Below are positions 7,000-13,889 of a DNA stretch of 13,889 nucleotides, piece by piece. A program made the position numbers and the translations under genes. The DNA is from JBGTLW01 sp041743835 (lineage in GTDB: Bacteria; Planctomycetota; Phycisphaerae; Phycisphaerales; Phycisphaeraceae): assembly GCA_041743835.1 (NCBI GenBank), contig JBGTLW010000228.1, positions 1 through 13,889 of the forward strand. Direction: 5' to 3'. The notes below the pieces were generated by a model. The model had not been told where the DNA came from. It saw nothing but the letters and a program-made list of their open reading frames with translations, and did not search any database. Within the stretch, counting starts at the first letter, position 1, and each line of letters begins with the position of its first letter.

Positions 7000-8025
7000 T
7001 CAGAAATCCAGCACCAGCGCCCCGTAGTATCTAAAGTCGTTGTGCTTCGCGTCCCCGCCGGGCGCGGATTGGTACTCGTTCTCAGCCCCCAGCTTCAGCG
7101 ACAGGTTCTCGACCGTGCTGAGTCGGATGCGCCACTCAGCCTTGGTGAGGTTGCGGGATTCGTCCACATCTTCCAGGTCGGGGTAGTAGGTGTGTGAGAA
7201 GGCCAGCACCTGGCCCTCGGTGATGTTCCACCTCATCTCGACGCCGAGGAGGCCTTCGGGTGTAAAGCTGTCATCCTCCCCGCCCCAGGTGCGGTTCCCG
7301 CCCAGACCGGCCCGGCCGAGCAACTCGAAGTCCTCCTCCTTGATGAAGTTGTATCCGATACCTGCCGCGCCGCTGGCGCGGTGGTCCCAGTCCTGGAACT
7401 GGTCCCAATCGTATCGCCCGGTCATGAAGTAGAAGTGCCGTTTACCCGGCAGGAGCCAGTCGCGGGTGATGGCGGTGTAAAAGCTGGCCTCGGTTGTTTC
7501 CCGGTTGCTGCTCTGGCGCGAGTACACCGCGTCGGCAAACCAGCGGGTCTCGGCATCTTCATAAAACCCGCTCAGCGCGGCACGGATGTTGAAGTTGCGG
7601 GTGTTGCCCTCAGCCCCGTTGAACCCAAGCTCAAACCGCCGCTCCCATCCCTCCAGGAACGTCAGCGAGCCGATCTTCAGCCCGGGGTTGAGTGGTTCTT
7701 CGCCAGCCGGGGGCTCTACGGTGTAGCCCTGGCCGGTCAGCAGTGTTTGTGCCGCTGTGACCTCCTCGTCCGACGGGGCTGTGGGCGTGGATTCGCGCTC
7801 CGCCCCAGCCTCAATCCCTTGCGCCACCACGATGTCGGAAACGCGGTCCCGGGCGATCGTCATTTGGCCTAAGACCTCGTGATCGATGACCACCTGCTCC
7901 GCGTCCTGCTCAACCACACGCCCGCGCAGCGTGTCGCCGTTGGTCAGTGTGATCGTGTCACCCCATGCCCCGCACGCACAGCCGAGCAACACGAGCAGAC
8001 AACAACTCGAACGGATCAACCTCAT
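7000..8025 (-). CDS. DUF481 outer-membrane beta-barrel protein
   Basis: A 341-residue protein of the DUF481 family (YdiY-like, sometimes called salt-induced outer membrane protein). The N-terminal signal sequence is MRLIRSSCCLLVLLGCACGA; either signal peptidase I cuts near AWG-D23, or Cys16 after LLG is lipidated. A short beta module follows (DTITLTNGDTLRGRVV, residues 23-38), of a kind common ahead of DUF481 in such bacteria, then an acidic linker to about residue 108. From about 110 to the end, alternating aromatic and polar strands (WERRFELGFNG, RWFADAVYS, HFYFMTGRYDWDQF) run to a terminal Phe (GALVLDF), as in outer-membrane barrels. I use the ATG at 8025, which has GAGG 7 bases ahead; in-frame upstream ATGs lie at or before the predicted transcript start. 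It stands alone with its own promoter. Substrate and role are unknown. Confidence 0.88.
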   Translation of the reverse strand: MRLIRSSCCLLVLLGCACGAWGDTITLTNGDTLRGRVVEQDAEQVVIDHEVLGQMTIARDRVSDIVVAQGIEAGAERESTPTAPSDEEVTAAQTLLTGQGYTVEPPAGEEPLNPGLKIGSLTFLEGWERRFELGFNGAEGNTRNFNIRAALSGFYEDAETRWFADAVYSRQSSNRETTEASFYTAITRDWLLPGKRHFYFMTGRYDWDQFQDWDHRASGAAGIGYNFIKEEDFELLGRAGLGGNRTWGGEDDSFTPEGLLGVEMRWNITEGQVLAFSHTYYPDLEDVDESRNLTKAEWRIRLSTVENLSLKLGAENEYQSAPGGDAKHNDFRYYGALVLDF

Positions 8026-8056
8026 CTCGATACCTCGCATGTTCATGGATGCGGGG

Positions 8057-8085
8057 AGTATAAAAGATGCCGCCGGATGTGTCAT
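8057..8085 (-). promoter_or_regulatory. sigma70-type promoter of the DUF481 gene
   Basis: The minus strand shows ATGACA (8085-8080), a 17-base spacer, then TATACT (8062-8057). The predicted transcript starts near 8050, giving a leader of about 25 nt that carries the GAGG ribosome site of the ATG at 8025. Confidence 0.65.
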
Positions 8086-8160
8086 GTGCCGCGACGCTGT
8101 CGTCTGAAGACTTTCGTGGCGGATTGAGTCTTGAATGCACTGCGCGGGCGCGTCGGCCGA

Positions 8161-9804
8161 TCAGTTCACGATGATCTGGTTGCTCTCTTCGTGGAACGTG
8201 ATGGTGGTTGCGCGTGGGATCGGGTCGAGCTTTCGCGTGAACTTCCCGAAGCTGACCTCGGTCACGCCGACGACGCCCGAGGTGATCTGCACTTTGCCGC
8301 GGTGGTCGAGCGAGGCTTCTTCGATCACCCGGTCACGCTGGGCCTGCAAACCCCGCACCTTGTGGTCAAGGATCAGTCGCACCTTGCACAGCCGGGTGTA
8401 CGCAGCGAGCTCTTCGTTCTTGAGCTTGGAGGGGTCGCGGACCGCGCGCTCGATCTTCTCGATCGCCTCAACGCACGGCGCGAGCTGGTGCTTGAGCTCG
8501 ATGGTTTGTTTATCGATGTGGTCCATCTCGATGATGGCCTCGGCCGAGATACCCACCGCAAGCCGGGTGATCGTGTTGGCCTTGCTGCCAAGATTGCGGA
8601 CGATGATGAGCTGGTCGGCGACCGCCATGCCGCCGGTGAGGTTGCCCTTGCCCCGGTCGATGCGGATGGCCCGGCCGGCGGTGAGGTTGCAGTGCATGGC
8701 CCCGACGTGCAGCGTCAGGTCACGCGTGGCGAAAAGGTTGGCGTTCTCCGAATACTTGGCGACGATATCCCGGCCCGCGCGGATCATCGCCTTGCCCCGG
8801 CCGACCACGCCCTGCTTGAGCACCACGTCGCTGGTAGTCGAGGTCAGGCTCGCCGCCTCCACCACGCCGTATACATGGATGCGGCCCTCGGCGATGATGC
8901 TCGCACCCTCGCGGACGTTGCCCTGCACATGTACTTCGCCGTTGTACTCGATCGGGCCCGTCGCGCTGGTCAGATCGCCGGGGATGACCATGCACCGGCG
9001 GACCTCGATGGTGGCGTCTGCGAAGCGGACCACGCCGTCCTGCTCCGCGATGCATGAGGTGCCATCAAGCCGGGTGAGGCTGCCCGCGACGGGCTTGAAC
9101 ATGTCGATGGGATCGGGGGGCAACACCTTGCCGGTGACGGTGTAGCCATCGACCCCTGCCACGGCGGGCTCGTAGGACAGCAGCACGTCGCCCTTGCAGC
9201 ACATCAGCGGGTGCATCGTCTGCTGCTTGAGGTGTACGTCGGTCAATTCGCACGGGGGCGACTCCATCTCGAGGCGGGCGAAGCGTGTGACCTTCGCGGC
9301 CTTGCCCTGCTGGGGCAGCCGGCCGGTCGCGATGACGTGGTTGTAAACAGGCTGGCCCGCGCTGGCTTCCATAATGGCTTTAGCGATCGCTCTGGGGTCC
9401 ACGCCTTTTTTGATGTTTTTGTCTGCCAGCGCCTTGCTCACATCTTTGGGGCTGGCGTCCGGGCCGCCGTTGAGCGCGGGCTGGATCGTGAGGAAGGCCT
9501 TAGTCAGGTCGTCGGACACGGCCACACTGATCGACGCGGGCAGCACGACCCCCGCCCCGGTGTCGAGCCCGGCCGAGGCGGCGAGCGTCTGAAGCTGCGC
9601 GATCTCAAGGAGCTGGTTCCGCTCCGCATCAGCCAGCTTCCCGGCATCCTGGTTGAGCTCGGCAAACTGGGCGTCGAGCTCCTCGTCGGTCAGGTTGGCG
9701 GCAAAAAAAGCCGCCGCATCCTGGACCGCCTTGAGGGTGGCTCCAGACGAAAACGACCGATCCTTGGATGCCGGTGCGGAAGGTTCCTTGTTTACGCCCA
9801 ACAT
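8161..9804 (-). CDS. FapA-family (DUF342) protein
   Basis: A 547-residue protein of the DUF342/FapA family, named flagellar assembly protein A but also thought of as a polymer-binding beta-helix protein. Residues 20-80 are a helical N-terminal part. Residues about 92-270 form the DUF342 N domain (ISVAVSDD, LTIQPA, VIATGRLPQQG). Residues about 270-420 are a Gly-rich repeated beta-helix with short turns such as GEVHVQGNV, GRIHVYG and GRDIVAK. Residues about 422-498 are a coiled coil, followed by a small beta end. No catalytic residues are known for the family. I chose the ATG at 9804, with AAAGG upstream; the open frame continues back over the pyrG end but without sense. There are no flagellar or chemotaxis genes nearby, so a flagellar role cannot be inferred. 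It lies 134 bases after pyrG, with a hairpin between, so it may be separately transcribed. Confidence 0.85.
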   Translation of the reverse strand: MLGVNKEPSAPASKDRSFSSGATLKAVQDAAAFFAANLTDEELDAQFAELNQDAGKLADAERNQLLEIAQLQTLAASAGLDTGAGVVLPASISVAVSDDLTKAFLTIQPALNGGPDASPKDVSKALADKNIKKGVDPRAIAKAIMEASAGQPVYNHVIATGRLPQQGKAAKVTRFARLEMESPPCELTDVHLKQQTMHPLMCCKGDVLLSYEPAVAGVDGYTVTGKVLPPDPIDMFKPVAGSLTRLDGTSCIAEQDGVVRFADATIEVRRCMVIPGDLTSATGPIEYNGEVHVQGNVREGASIIAEGRIHVYGVVEAASLTSTTSDVVLKQGVVGRGKAMIRAGRDIVAKYSENANLFATRDLTLHVGAMHCNLTAGRAIRIDRGKGNLTGGMAVADQLIIVRNLGSKANTITRLAVGISAEAIIEMDHIDKQTIELKHQLAPCVEAIEKIERAVRDPSKLKNEELAAYTRLCKVRLILDHKVRGLQAQRDRVIEEASLDHRGKVQITSGVVGVTEVSFGKFTRKLDPIPRATTITFHEESNQIIVN

Positions 9805-9886
9805 ATTCCCCGGCCTTTCTTTATGGGAAGCCGCGTGGAATTTGGCGTGATACAACAGACGCCCGGTGTCGCACGGCACCACAACG

Positions 9887-9911
9887 CCGCCGACACTATC
9901 ACTATCGGCGG
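9887..9911 (-). terminator. hairpin between pyrG and the FapA-family gene
   Basis: A 7-bp inverted repeat, CCGCCGA and TCGGCGG, flanks an 11-base loop containing a short ACTATC repeat. It lies 28 bases past the pyrG stop, where a terminator is expected, but no T tract follows, so it would be a weak or factor-dependent terminator at best. Confidence 0.3.
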
Positions 9912-9938
9912 GAAAAGCTGCGGGTTTACTAAGGCGAA

Positions 9939-11813
9939 CTACGGATTTGCGGTGGCAAGAGGGGGGCTTGGGAACCACCGGGTCAGGGGGTTGTCCGGGC
10001 CGGATGCGGCCTCGGGGTAGGCGTGGCGGATCGCGGCGGCGACCAGACCCATGAACATCGGCGCGGGGACCAGCGGACGACTCATCAGCTCGGGGTGGAA
10101 TTGGGCTCCGATAAAGTAGGGGTGCTTGTGGGGCGGCAGCTCAAGCACCTGCATGATCGGGTGCTCGGGGTGCCGGCCGGAGAACACTAGCCCCGCCTCC
10201 TCCAGCGTGTCGATCATCTGCGGGTCCACCTCGTAGCGGTGACGGAACCGCTCGCGGATCGTGAAAGGCGCAGCGTCTGCTCTGCCCTTGGTTCCCTGCA
10301 CCGCGCGGTCCCTAAACAAGAACGCAGCGAGCGTGCCCGGCTTGATGAGCACATCCTTGCCGCCCAGCCGCATGTTCCCGCCCAGGCCCTCGATCTTCTT
10401 CTGTTCGGGCAGGATGTCGATGACCGGGTACTTGGTCTGCTTGTCGAACTCGCTCGATGACGCCCCCGCCAGGCCACAGACATTGCGGGCGTATTCGACC
10501 ACCGCCATCTGGAACCCCAGGCAGATGCCCAGGTACGGCAGGCCACGCGTCCGGCAATACGTCACGCAGGCGATCTTGGATTCGGTCCCCCGCACGCCAA
10601 ACCCGCCGGGCACGATCACCGCATCCAGCCCCGCCAGCACCGCGTCCGCATCCGTCGGGTCGAACTGCGTGGTGTCGATCCACTGGGCTTCAATCTTCGC
10701 GCTGAGGTGGGCGCCGCAGTGTTCGAGCGCCTTGTCGATCGACGCGTAGGCGTCACGGAGCGCAGCGTACTTCCCCGTGATGCCGATCTTCACCTCGTAC
10801 TGGCGGCGGGACGTCAGCTTGTTCACAAACGCCTGCCACTGGTTGCGGTTGTCGTCCTCAGCCGCCTGATCGACCCGGCCGTGCAGGTCCAGCAGCGTCA
10901 GCACCTGCCGGTCCAGGCCCGCGCGTCGCATGTCATCGGGGATCGTGTAGATGCTCGGCCGATCGTGCATCGAAAACACCAGGCTGGGCACCACATTCGA
11001 GAACATCGCGATCTTCTCGCGTGCGCCCTTCTGCACGGGGTTCTGCGCCCGGATCGCGATGATGTGCGGCTGCACGCCCGCCTCCAGCAGCTTCTTCAAG
11101 CCAAGCTGCGCAGCCTTGGACTTCTGCTCGCCCAAGGCCGGAGGCTCGATCACATACGTCAGCGCCACATAACACACGTTGCCCGGCCCCTCCTCGAAGG
11201 CGAGCTGACGCAGCGCCTCGATGTAGAACGCGTTCTCGTGGTCGCCCACCGTCCCGCCGACCTCCACGAACACCACATCCGCCTTCTGGTTCATCGCCAG
11301 CTCGCGGAGCTTGTACTTCACCTCCCCGGTGACGTGCGGGATCATCTGCACGTCCCGGCCCAGGTATCCGCCGGAGCGCTCTCGGTCCAGCACCCGGCGG
11401 TAGATCTGCCCGCTGGTGGTGTAGTTGTCCCGCGTGAGATTCTGGTCGAGCATCCGCTCGTAGGTACCCAGGTCCATGTCCGTCTCAAGCCCGTCGTCGA
11501 GCACAAACACCTCGCCGTGACGGTAAGGGTTGAGCGTGCCCGAGTCGATGTTGAGGTAGCCCTCCATCTTGACCGGCGCGACAGCCAGGTTTTTGTCTTT
11601 GAGCAGCTTCGCGAGTGATGAGGAAAAGATGCCTTTGCCGAGGCCCGACATCACGGTGCCCAGGACGACGACGTACTTGTGCTTGCCCCGCACGTAGCCG
11701 GGCGGCATGGCGTCGTAGAACTCTGATTCGTGCGATTGCGAGCCGGCCTGAGCGAGTAGGTCTTGCGTGGCGGAGATGTCTGGCGTGGTCTGGGCGGGTT
11801 GTTTGAGGGGCAT
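9939..11813 (-). CDS. pyrG: CTP synthase, divergent subfamily
   Basis: Makes CTP from UTP, ATP and glutamine, the last step of de novo pyrimidine nucleotide synthesis. The 624-residue product has an N-terminal extension of about 44 residues, then the synthetase domain: SGLGKG (56-61, Lys60), Lys82, metal-binding Asp114 (ETDMD) and Glu184 (VEVGG). A class I glutamine amidotransferase domain follows from about residue 340, with Cys431 (GICLG) and His573/Glu575 (FHPEL). Compared with E. coli PyrG the catalytic residues are kept, but K-x-D-P-Y reads KMEGY, KTKPTQ at the UTP site reads KSKAAQ, and the first Gly pair reads GT. There is also a 16-residue insertion near 501-516 and an added C-terminal tail of about 24 residues. 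The first ATG of the coding part, at 11813, has no ribosome site and may be leaderless. The gene is divergent from the DUF423 gene. Confidence 0.96.
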   Translation of the reverse strand: MPLKQPAQTTPDISATQDLLAQAGSQSHESEFYDAMPPGYVRGKHKYVVVLGTVMSGLGKGIFSSSLAKLLKDKNLAVAPVKMEGYLNIDSGTLNPYRHGEVFVLDDGLETDMDLGTYERMLDQNLTRDNYTTSGQIYRRVLDRERSGGYLGRDVQMIPHVTGEVKYKLRELAMNQKADVVFVEVGGTVGDHENAFYIEALRQLAFEEGPGNVCYVALTYVIEPPALGEQKSKAAQLGLKKLLEAGVQPHIIAIRAQNPVQKGAREKIAMFSNVVPSLVFSMHDRPSIYTIPDDMRRAGLDRQVLTLLDLHGRVDQAAEDDNRNQWQAFVNKLTSRRQYEVKIGITGKYAALRDAYASIDKALEHCGAHLSAKIEAQWIDTTQFDPTDADAVLAGLDAVIVPGGFGVRGTESKIACVTYCRTRGLPYLGICLGFQMAVVEYARNVCGLAGASSSEFDKQTKYPVIDILPEQKKIEGLGGNMRLGGKDVLIKPGTLAAFLFRDRAVQGTKGRADAAPFTIRERFRHRYEVDPQMIDTLEEAGLVFSGRHPEHPIMQVLELPPHKHPYFIGAQFHPELMSRPLVPAPMFMGLVAAAIRHAYPEAASGPDNPLTRWFPSPPLATANP

Positions 11814-11818
11814 AGCTA

Positions 11819-11847
11819 ACCGTACCGCGCCGGGCCGGGCGATGCAA
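11819..11847 (-). promoter_or_regulatory. possible leaderless promoter of pyrG
   Basis: The minus strand has TTGCAT (11847-11842), 17 bases, then TACGGT (11824-11819). The -10 box ends 5 bases before the pyrG ATG, so transcription would start at or next to the A of the ATG. Both boxes match consensus at only three positions; the absence of a ribosome site before the ATG is the main support. Confidence 0.3.
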
Positions 11848-11947
11848 TCACCCGCGCGTGGGCACGATTTGGTCGCCGATCCGCAACAAAACACCCCGCA
11901 CCCGCCTTTGCAATGCGCACCCACCCGCGCATCTGCCCGAGAGCTTG

Positions 11948-11956
11948 TGGTAGTTT
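11948..11956 (+). promoter_or_regulatory. possible extended -10, leaderless promoter of the DUF423-rnd operon
   Basis: TGG followed by TAGTTT forms an extended -10 (TGnTANNNT) that ends 6 bases before the ATG at 11963. Transcription would begin at the start codon. No -35 box and no ribosome site are visible. Confidence 0.3.
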
Positions 11957-11962
11957 GTGCGC

Positions 11963-12442
11963 ATGGGAACCGCCTGCGAACGTCATGCCTGGGTGTTGCT
12001 GGCGGTAGGGGGGGCGCTCGGTTTTCTCGGCGTCGCGGTCGGGGCGTTTGGGGCCCATGCCTTGAAAGACACGCTCGGTGAGGACCCGGCCAGGCTCGGC
12101 TGGTACCAGACCGCGTCGCACTATCACCTCGTCCACGCACTCGCGGTCCTCGCGGCGGGGTTGTCTGCCGCGAATCGCCCCCGGCTCAGGACAGCCGAGG
12201 GACCGGCGGCGGCCGGCGAGCCTGCCGCGTCGAGCCACCCCATGAAGGGCCGCGGCTGTCTTCTGGCTGCGGGCTGGTTGTGGGCCTTGGGCGTTGTGGT
12301 CTTCAGCGGGAGCCTGTACACCATGGCCTTGCTCGACCTGCGGTGGCTGGGCGCGGTGACCCCCGTCGGCGGCGTCTTGTTTTTGCTGGGCTGGGGGTCT
12401 TTCATCACAGGGGCGATCCGGGTTACACTGCATCGCCCATGA
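11963..12442 (+). CDS. DUF423 family small membrane protein
   Basis: A 159-residue protein of the DUF423 family (YgdD-like), whose function is not established. Four membrane segments are visible: about residues 10-28, 52-70, 98-118 and 129-150. Family signature stretches are present: GAFGAHALK (28-35), WYQTASHYHLVHALA (47-61), AGWLWALGVVVFSGSLYTMA (103-122) and TPVGGVLFLLGW (133-144). The loop between segments two and three (about 70-97) is long and Ala/Pro-rich for the family. I chose ATG at 11963; a GTG two codons earlier overlaps the expected promoter region. No ribosome site is seen. The stop overlaps the next ATG by four bases (ATGA), so it and the RNase D gene form an operon. Divergent from pyrG across about 150 bases. 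Confidence 0.9.
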   Translation: MGTACERHAWVLLAVGGALGFLGVAVGAFGAHALKDTLGEDPARLGWYQTASHYHLVHALAVLAAGLSAANRPRLRTAEGPAAAGEPAASSHPMKGRGCLLAAGWLWALGVVVFSGSLYTMALLDLRWLGAVTPVGGVLFLLGWGSFITGAIRVTLHRP

Positions 12443-13695
12443 CGAAGGACCCCTCTGTGTCTCCAAAACCCAAGCGAAAGTATTACAAACCCCCGCACCG
12501 CATGCGGAACCACCACGAGGCCCACCGCGATGCGGCTGCGGCCAGTGTCCCCCCGGTGCTCGACCACCCGCGCGTGCCCGCCAACCAGCCCGAGGTCGTC
12601 ACCGATCAGGCCACGCTAGACGCCCTGCTCGATGGGTTGGCTGCGGCCGGGTCGTTCGGCTACGACACCGAGTTCATCGGGGAGCAGTCCTTCCACCCCC
12701 GCTTCTGTGTCATCCAGGTCAGCACGCCGCAGTGCGTCACGCTGATCGACGCCTTGGCGGAGATCGACCTGTCGCGGTTCTGGGCGATGCTGGGCGACGC
12801 GTCGGTTGAGAAGATCGTCCACGCCGGCCGGCAAGACCTCGAACCCACGATGCGGTTTGCGCGACGCACACCGGCCAACGTGTTCGACGTGCAGGTGGCT
12901 GCGGCCTTCGCGGGCTGCCCGTACCCCTCGTCGCTGGGCAAGCTCGTGATCGAATTGGCGGGCGCGGACACGGGGCATGGCCTCAAGTTCAGCCAGTGGG
13001 ACCACCGCCCGCTGTCTGATGTGCAGAAGCAGTATGCCGCGAACGATGTGCGGTACCTCCCGCTGCTGCATGATGTGATCCGCCAGCGGGTCGAAGCGCT
13101 GGGGAATACCGCGGCGATGGAGGAAGATCTTGCGGCGTTGGAACGGCCCGAGTTGTACGTGTTTGACCCGCTTGGGCAGAAGTTGCGTGCCAAGGGTGTC
13201 GGCGCGCTGGGCCGACGCAAGCAGGCGGTGTTGACAGCGCTCATGGCCTGGCGGGGTCAGACGGCCGCGGCCGAGGACATGCCCCCGCGCATGCTGGTGC
13301 GCGATGATGTGGTGATGGCGCTGGTCGAGGCGGAGATCGCGTCCCCGGCCGACCTGCTGCAAGTCAAGGGCCTGCCCCGCCCGGTGCGCGAAGACTTCAG
13401 CGACCAGATTGTCGCGGCCATCCAATCAGCGCAGAACAGCCCGCTGCCCGAAAAAGTCCCGCGCCTCGCACGGCTGACGCCCACGCAGGAGCGGCGCATC
13501 GAGGCGCTGTGGCAGGCGATCCATCAGGCCTGCGAGGGGCGCGGCATCGCGCCGGGGGTCGCGCTGGCGAAGCGGGATGTGGTGCAGTTTGTCCGCGACA
13601 CCACGGGCAGGGCCGAGCTCCCCGAGTCGCCCCTGCTGCGCGGCTGGCGTGGCGAGTTGTTTGGTGAGTTGCTGCGTGCGTCGCTCGTGGCCTGA
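12439..13695 (+). CDS. rnd: RNase D (DEDDy 3'-5' exoribonuclease with HRDC domain)
   Basis: A 418-residue 3'-5' exonuclease that trims tRNA and other structured RNA 3' ends. A basic N-terminal tail (KPKRKYYKPPHRMRN, residues 10-24) precedes the DEDDy domain: Exo I YDTEF (Asp76, Glu78), Exo II HAGRQDLEP (Asp133), and Exo III QYAANDVRYL (Tyr199, Asp203). Residues 148-190 carry FDVQVAAAF and WDHRPL as in the family. An HRDC domain lies at about 262-332, and a second, HRDC-like C-terminal region at about 345-418, as in E. coli RNase D. All catalytic residues are present. The start ATG at 12439 overlaps the DUF423 stop, has no ribosome site of its own and is probably translationally coupled. The basic tail is longer than in E. 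coli and could help RNA binding. Confidence 0.94.
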   Translation: MTKDPSVSPKPKRKYYKPPHRMRNHHEAHRDAAAASVPPVLDHPRVPANQPEVVTDQATLDALLDGLAAAGSFGYDTEFIGEQSFHPRFCVIQVSTPQCVTLIDALAEIDLSRFWAMLGDASVEKIVHAGRQDLEPTMRFARRTPANVFDVQVAAAFAGCPYPSSLGKLVIELAGADTGHGLKFSQWDHRPLSDVQKQYAANDVRYLPLLHDVIRQRVEALGNTAAMEEDLAALERPELYVFDPLGQKLRAKGVGALGRRKQAVLTALMAWRGQTAAAEDMPPRMLVRDDVVMALVEAEIASPADLLQVKGLPRPVREDFSDQIVAAIQSAQNSPLPEKVPRLARLTPTQERRIEALWQAIHQACEGRGIAPGVALAKRDVVQFVRDTTGRAELPESPLLRGWRGELFGELLRASLVA

Positions 13696-13699
13696 CTCG

Positions 13700-13727
13700 G
13701 GCCATCACGCATCGGCCATCACTCATC
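13700..13727. repeat. 14-bp tandem duplication
   Basis: GGCCATCACGCATC is followed at once by GGCCATCACTCATC, one mismatch between the copies. It fills the 23-base space between the converging RNase D and permease genes and includes the permease stop codon. Confidence 0.75.
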
Positions 13728-13889
13728 ACGCAGGGCCTGGATCAGCGAGCCACGCAGCGCGACCCGAGCCGCGAGGGTGACCGCGATGGCTGTTGCCACC
13801 ACGCACGCAACAACGGTCCCAGCCAACGGCCAGAGGACGCCCATCGGCGATGCGGCCGCCTGTGCCCACGCGGGGTAGAGCGCCACCGC
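13719..13889 (-). CDS. C-terminal end of a probable FtsX/MacB-type permease (5' partial)
   Basis: Only the last 56 residues are in the window; the frame is open to the right edge and stops at TGA 13721-13719. A single long hydrophobic segment (WPLAGTVVACVVATAIAVTL) is followed by a short charged tail, AARVALRGSLIQALRDE. This is the usual end of the FtsX domain in ABC-transporter permeases (last membrane helix, then a PARRAAR-x-PxxALR-like tail). The assignment rests on this short pattern and is moderate. Its 3' end faces the RNase D gene across 23 bases, so it belongs to another transcription unit. Confidence 0.6.
   Translation of the reverse strand, partial: AVALYPAWAQAAASPMGVLWPLAGTVVACVVATAIAVTLAARVALRGSLIQALRDE

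Noticed and set aside
8131..9145. Two long plus-strand open frames opposite the FapA-family gene
   Set aside because: Antisense to a well-supported gene; no family features and no ribosome sites.
9805..9978. A 58-codon N-terminal extension of the FapA-family protein
   Set aside because: It would overlap the pyrG end, and a good ribosome site precedes the ATG at 9804.
10707..11618. A 303-codon plus-strand frame opposite pyrG
   Set aside because: Antisense to conserved CTP synthase sequence; Arg/His/Val-rich shadow.
10707..11813. Possible frameshift or pseudogene in pyrG suggested by the odd KMEGY and KSKAAQ motifs
   Set aside because: The frame is continuous, the flanking motifs are in register, and all catalytic residues are present, so it is a divergent but intact gene.
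11814..12140. A 109-codon N-terminal extension of pyrG
   Set aside because: It would overlap the DUF423 coding region on the other strand, is Arg/Pro-rich without domain features, and runs through the divergent promoter region.
12280..12438. A 53-codon extension of RNase D inside the DUF423 gene
   Set aside because: It lies out of frame in a conserved membrane-protein gene; the ATGA overlap start at 12439 fits better.
1..13889. CRISPR arrays, insertion sequences, tRNA or rRNA genes, toxin-antitoxin pairs, defence islands
   Set aside because: Read through for spaced repeats, transposase motifs, terminal inverted repeats and cloverleaf-like segments; none found. The helicase alone is not enough to call a defence system.

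Overview
The window is GC-rich bacterial chromosomal DNA. It most resembles a Planctomycetota bacterium of the Phycisphaerae type. The clues are a zinc-ribbon membrane protein with a pseudopilin-like C-terminal tail ending near an H-X9-DG-type motif, a FapA-family polymer-binding protein, a DUF481 outer-membrane barrel (so the cell has an outer membrane), and a divergent CTP synthase. This placement is inferred from gene content; no rRNA or similar marker is present.

Layout, left to right. Bases 1-2314 (+) hold the 3' part of a large Upf1-like superfamily 1 helicase with a C-terminal Vsr-like nuclease fold; its Walker A region lies off the left edge. It converges on a minus-strand block at 2363-4357: the zinc-ribbon/TM/pseudopilin-tail protein, preceded by a 52-codon candidate lipoprotein gene. 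A strong intrinsic terminator at 4411-4443 separates that block from fusA (EF-G, 4473-6653, -). fusA has a repeat-bearing N-terminal extension, a leader of about 210 nt and a good sigma70-like promoter. Upstream, all on the minus strand and each apparently its own unit, are a DUF481 outer-membrane protein (7000-8025), a FapA/DUF342 protein (8161-9804) and pyrG, a CTP synthase (9939-11813). Diverging from pyrG on the plus strand is a two-gene operon: a DUF423 membrane protein (11963-12442) overlapping an RNase D gene (12439-13695) by ATGA. At the right edge (13719-13889, -) is the C-terminal end of what looks like an FtsX/MacB-type permease.

The genes are mostly housekeeping: translation elongation (fusA), pyrimidine nucleotide synthesis (pyrG) and RNA processing (rnd). 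With them are envelope proteins (DUF481, DUF423, the lipoprotein, the permease end) and one nucleic-acid helicase/nuclease. No mobile elements, CRISPR arrays, tRNA or rRNA genes were seen. I do not see a convincing new multi-gene system. The most interesting points are the divergent CTP synthase active site, two facing promoters that may give leaderless mRNAs, the zinc-ribbon/pseudopilin fusion, the altered nuclease motif in the helicase, and the fusA leader with a 21-codon upstream ORF overlapping the fusA start.
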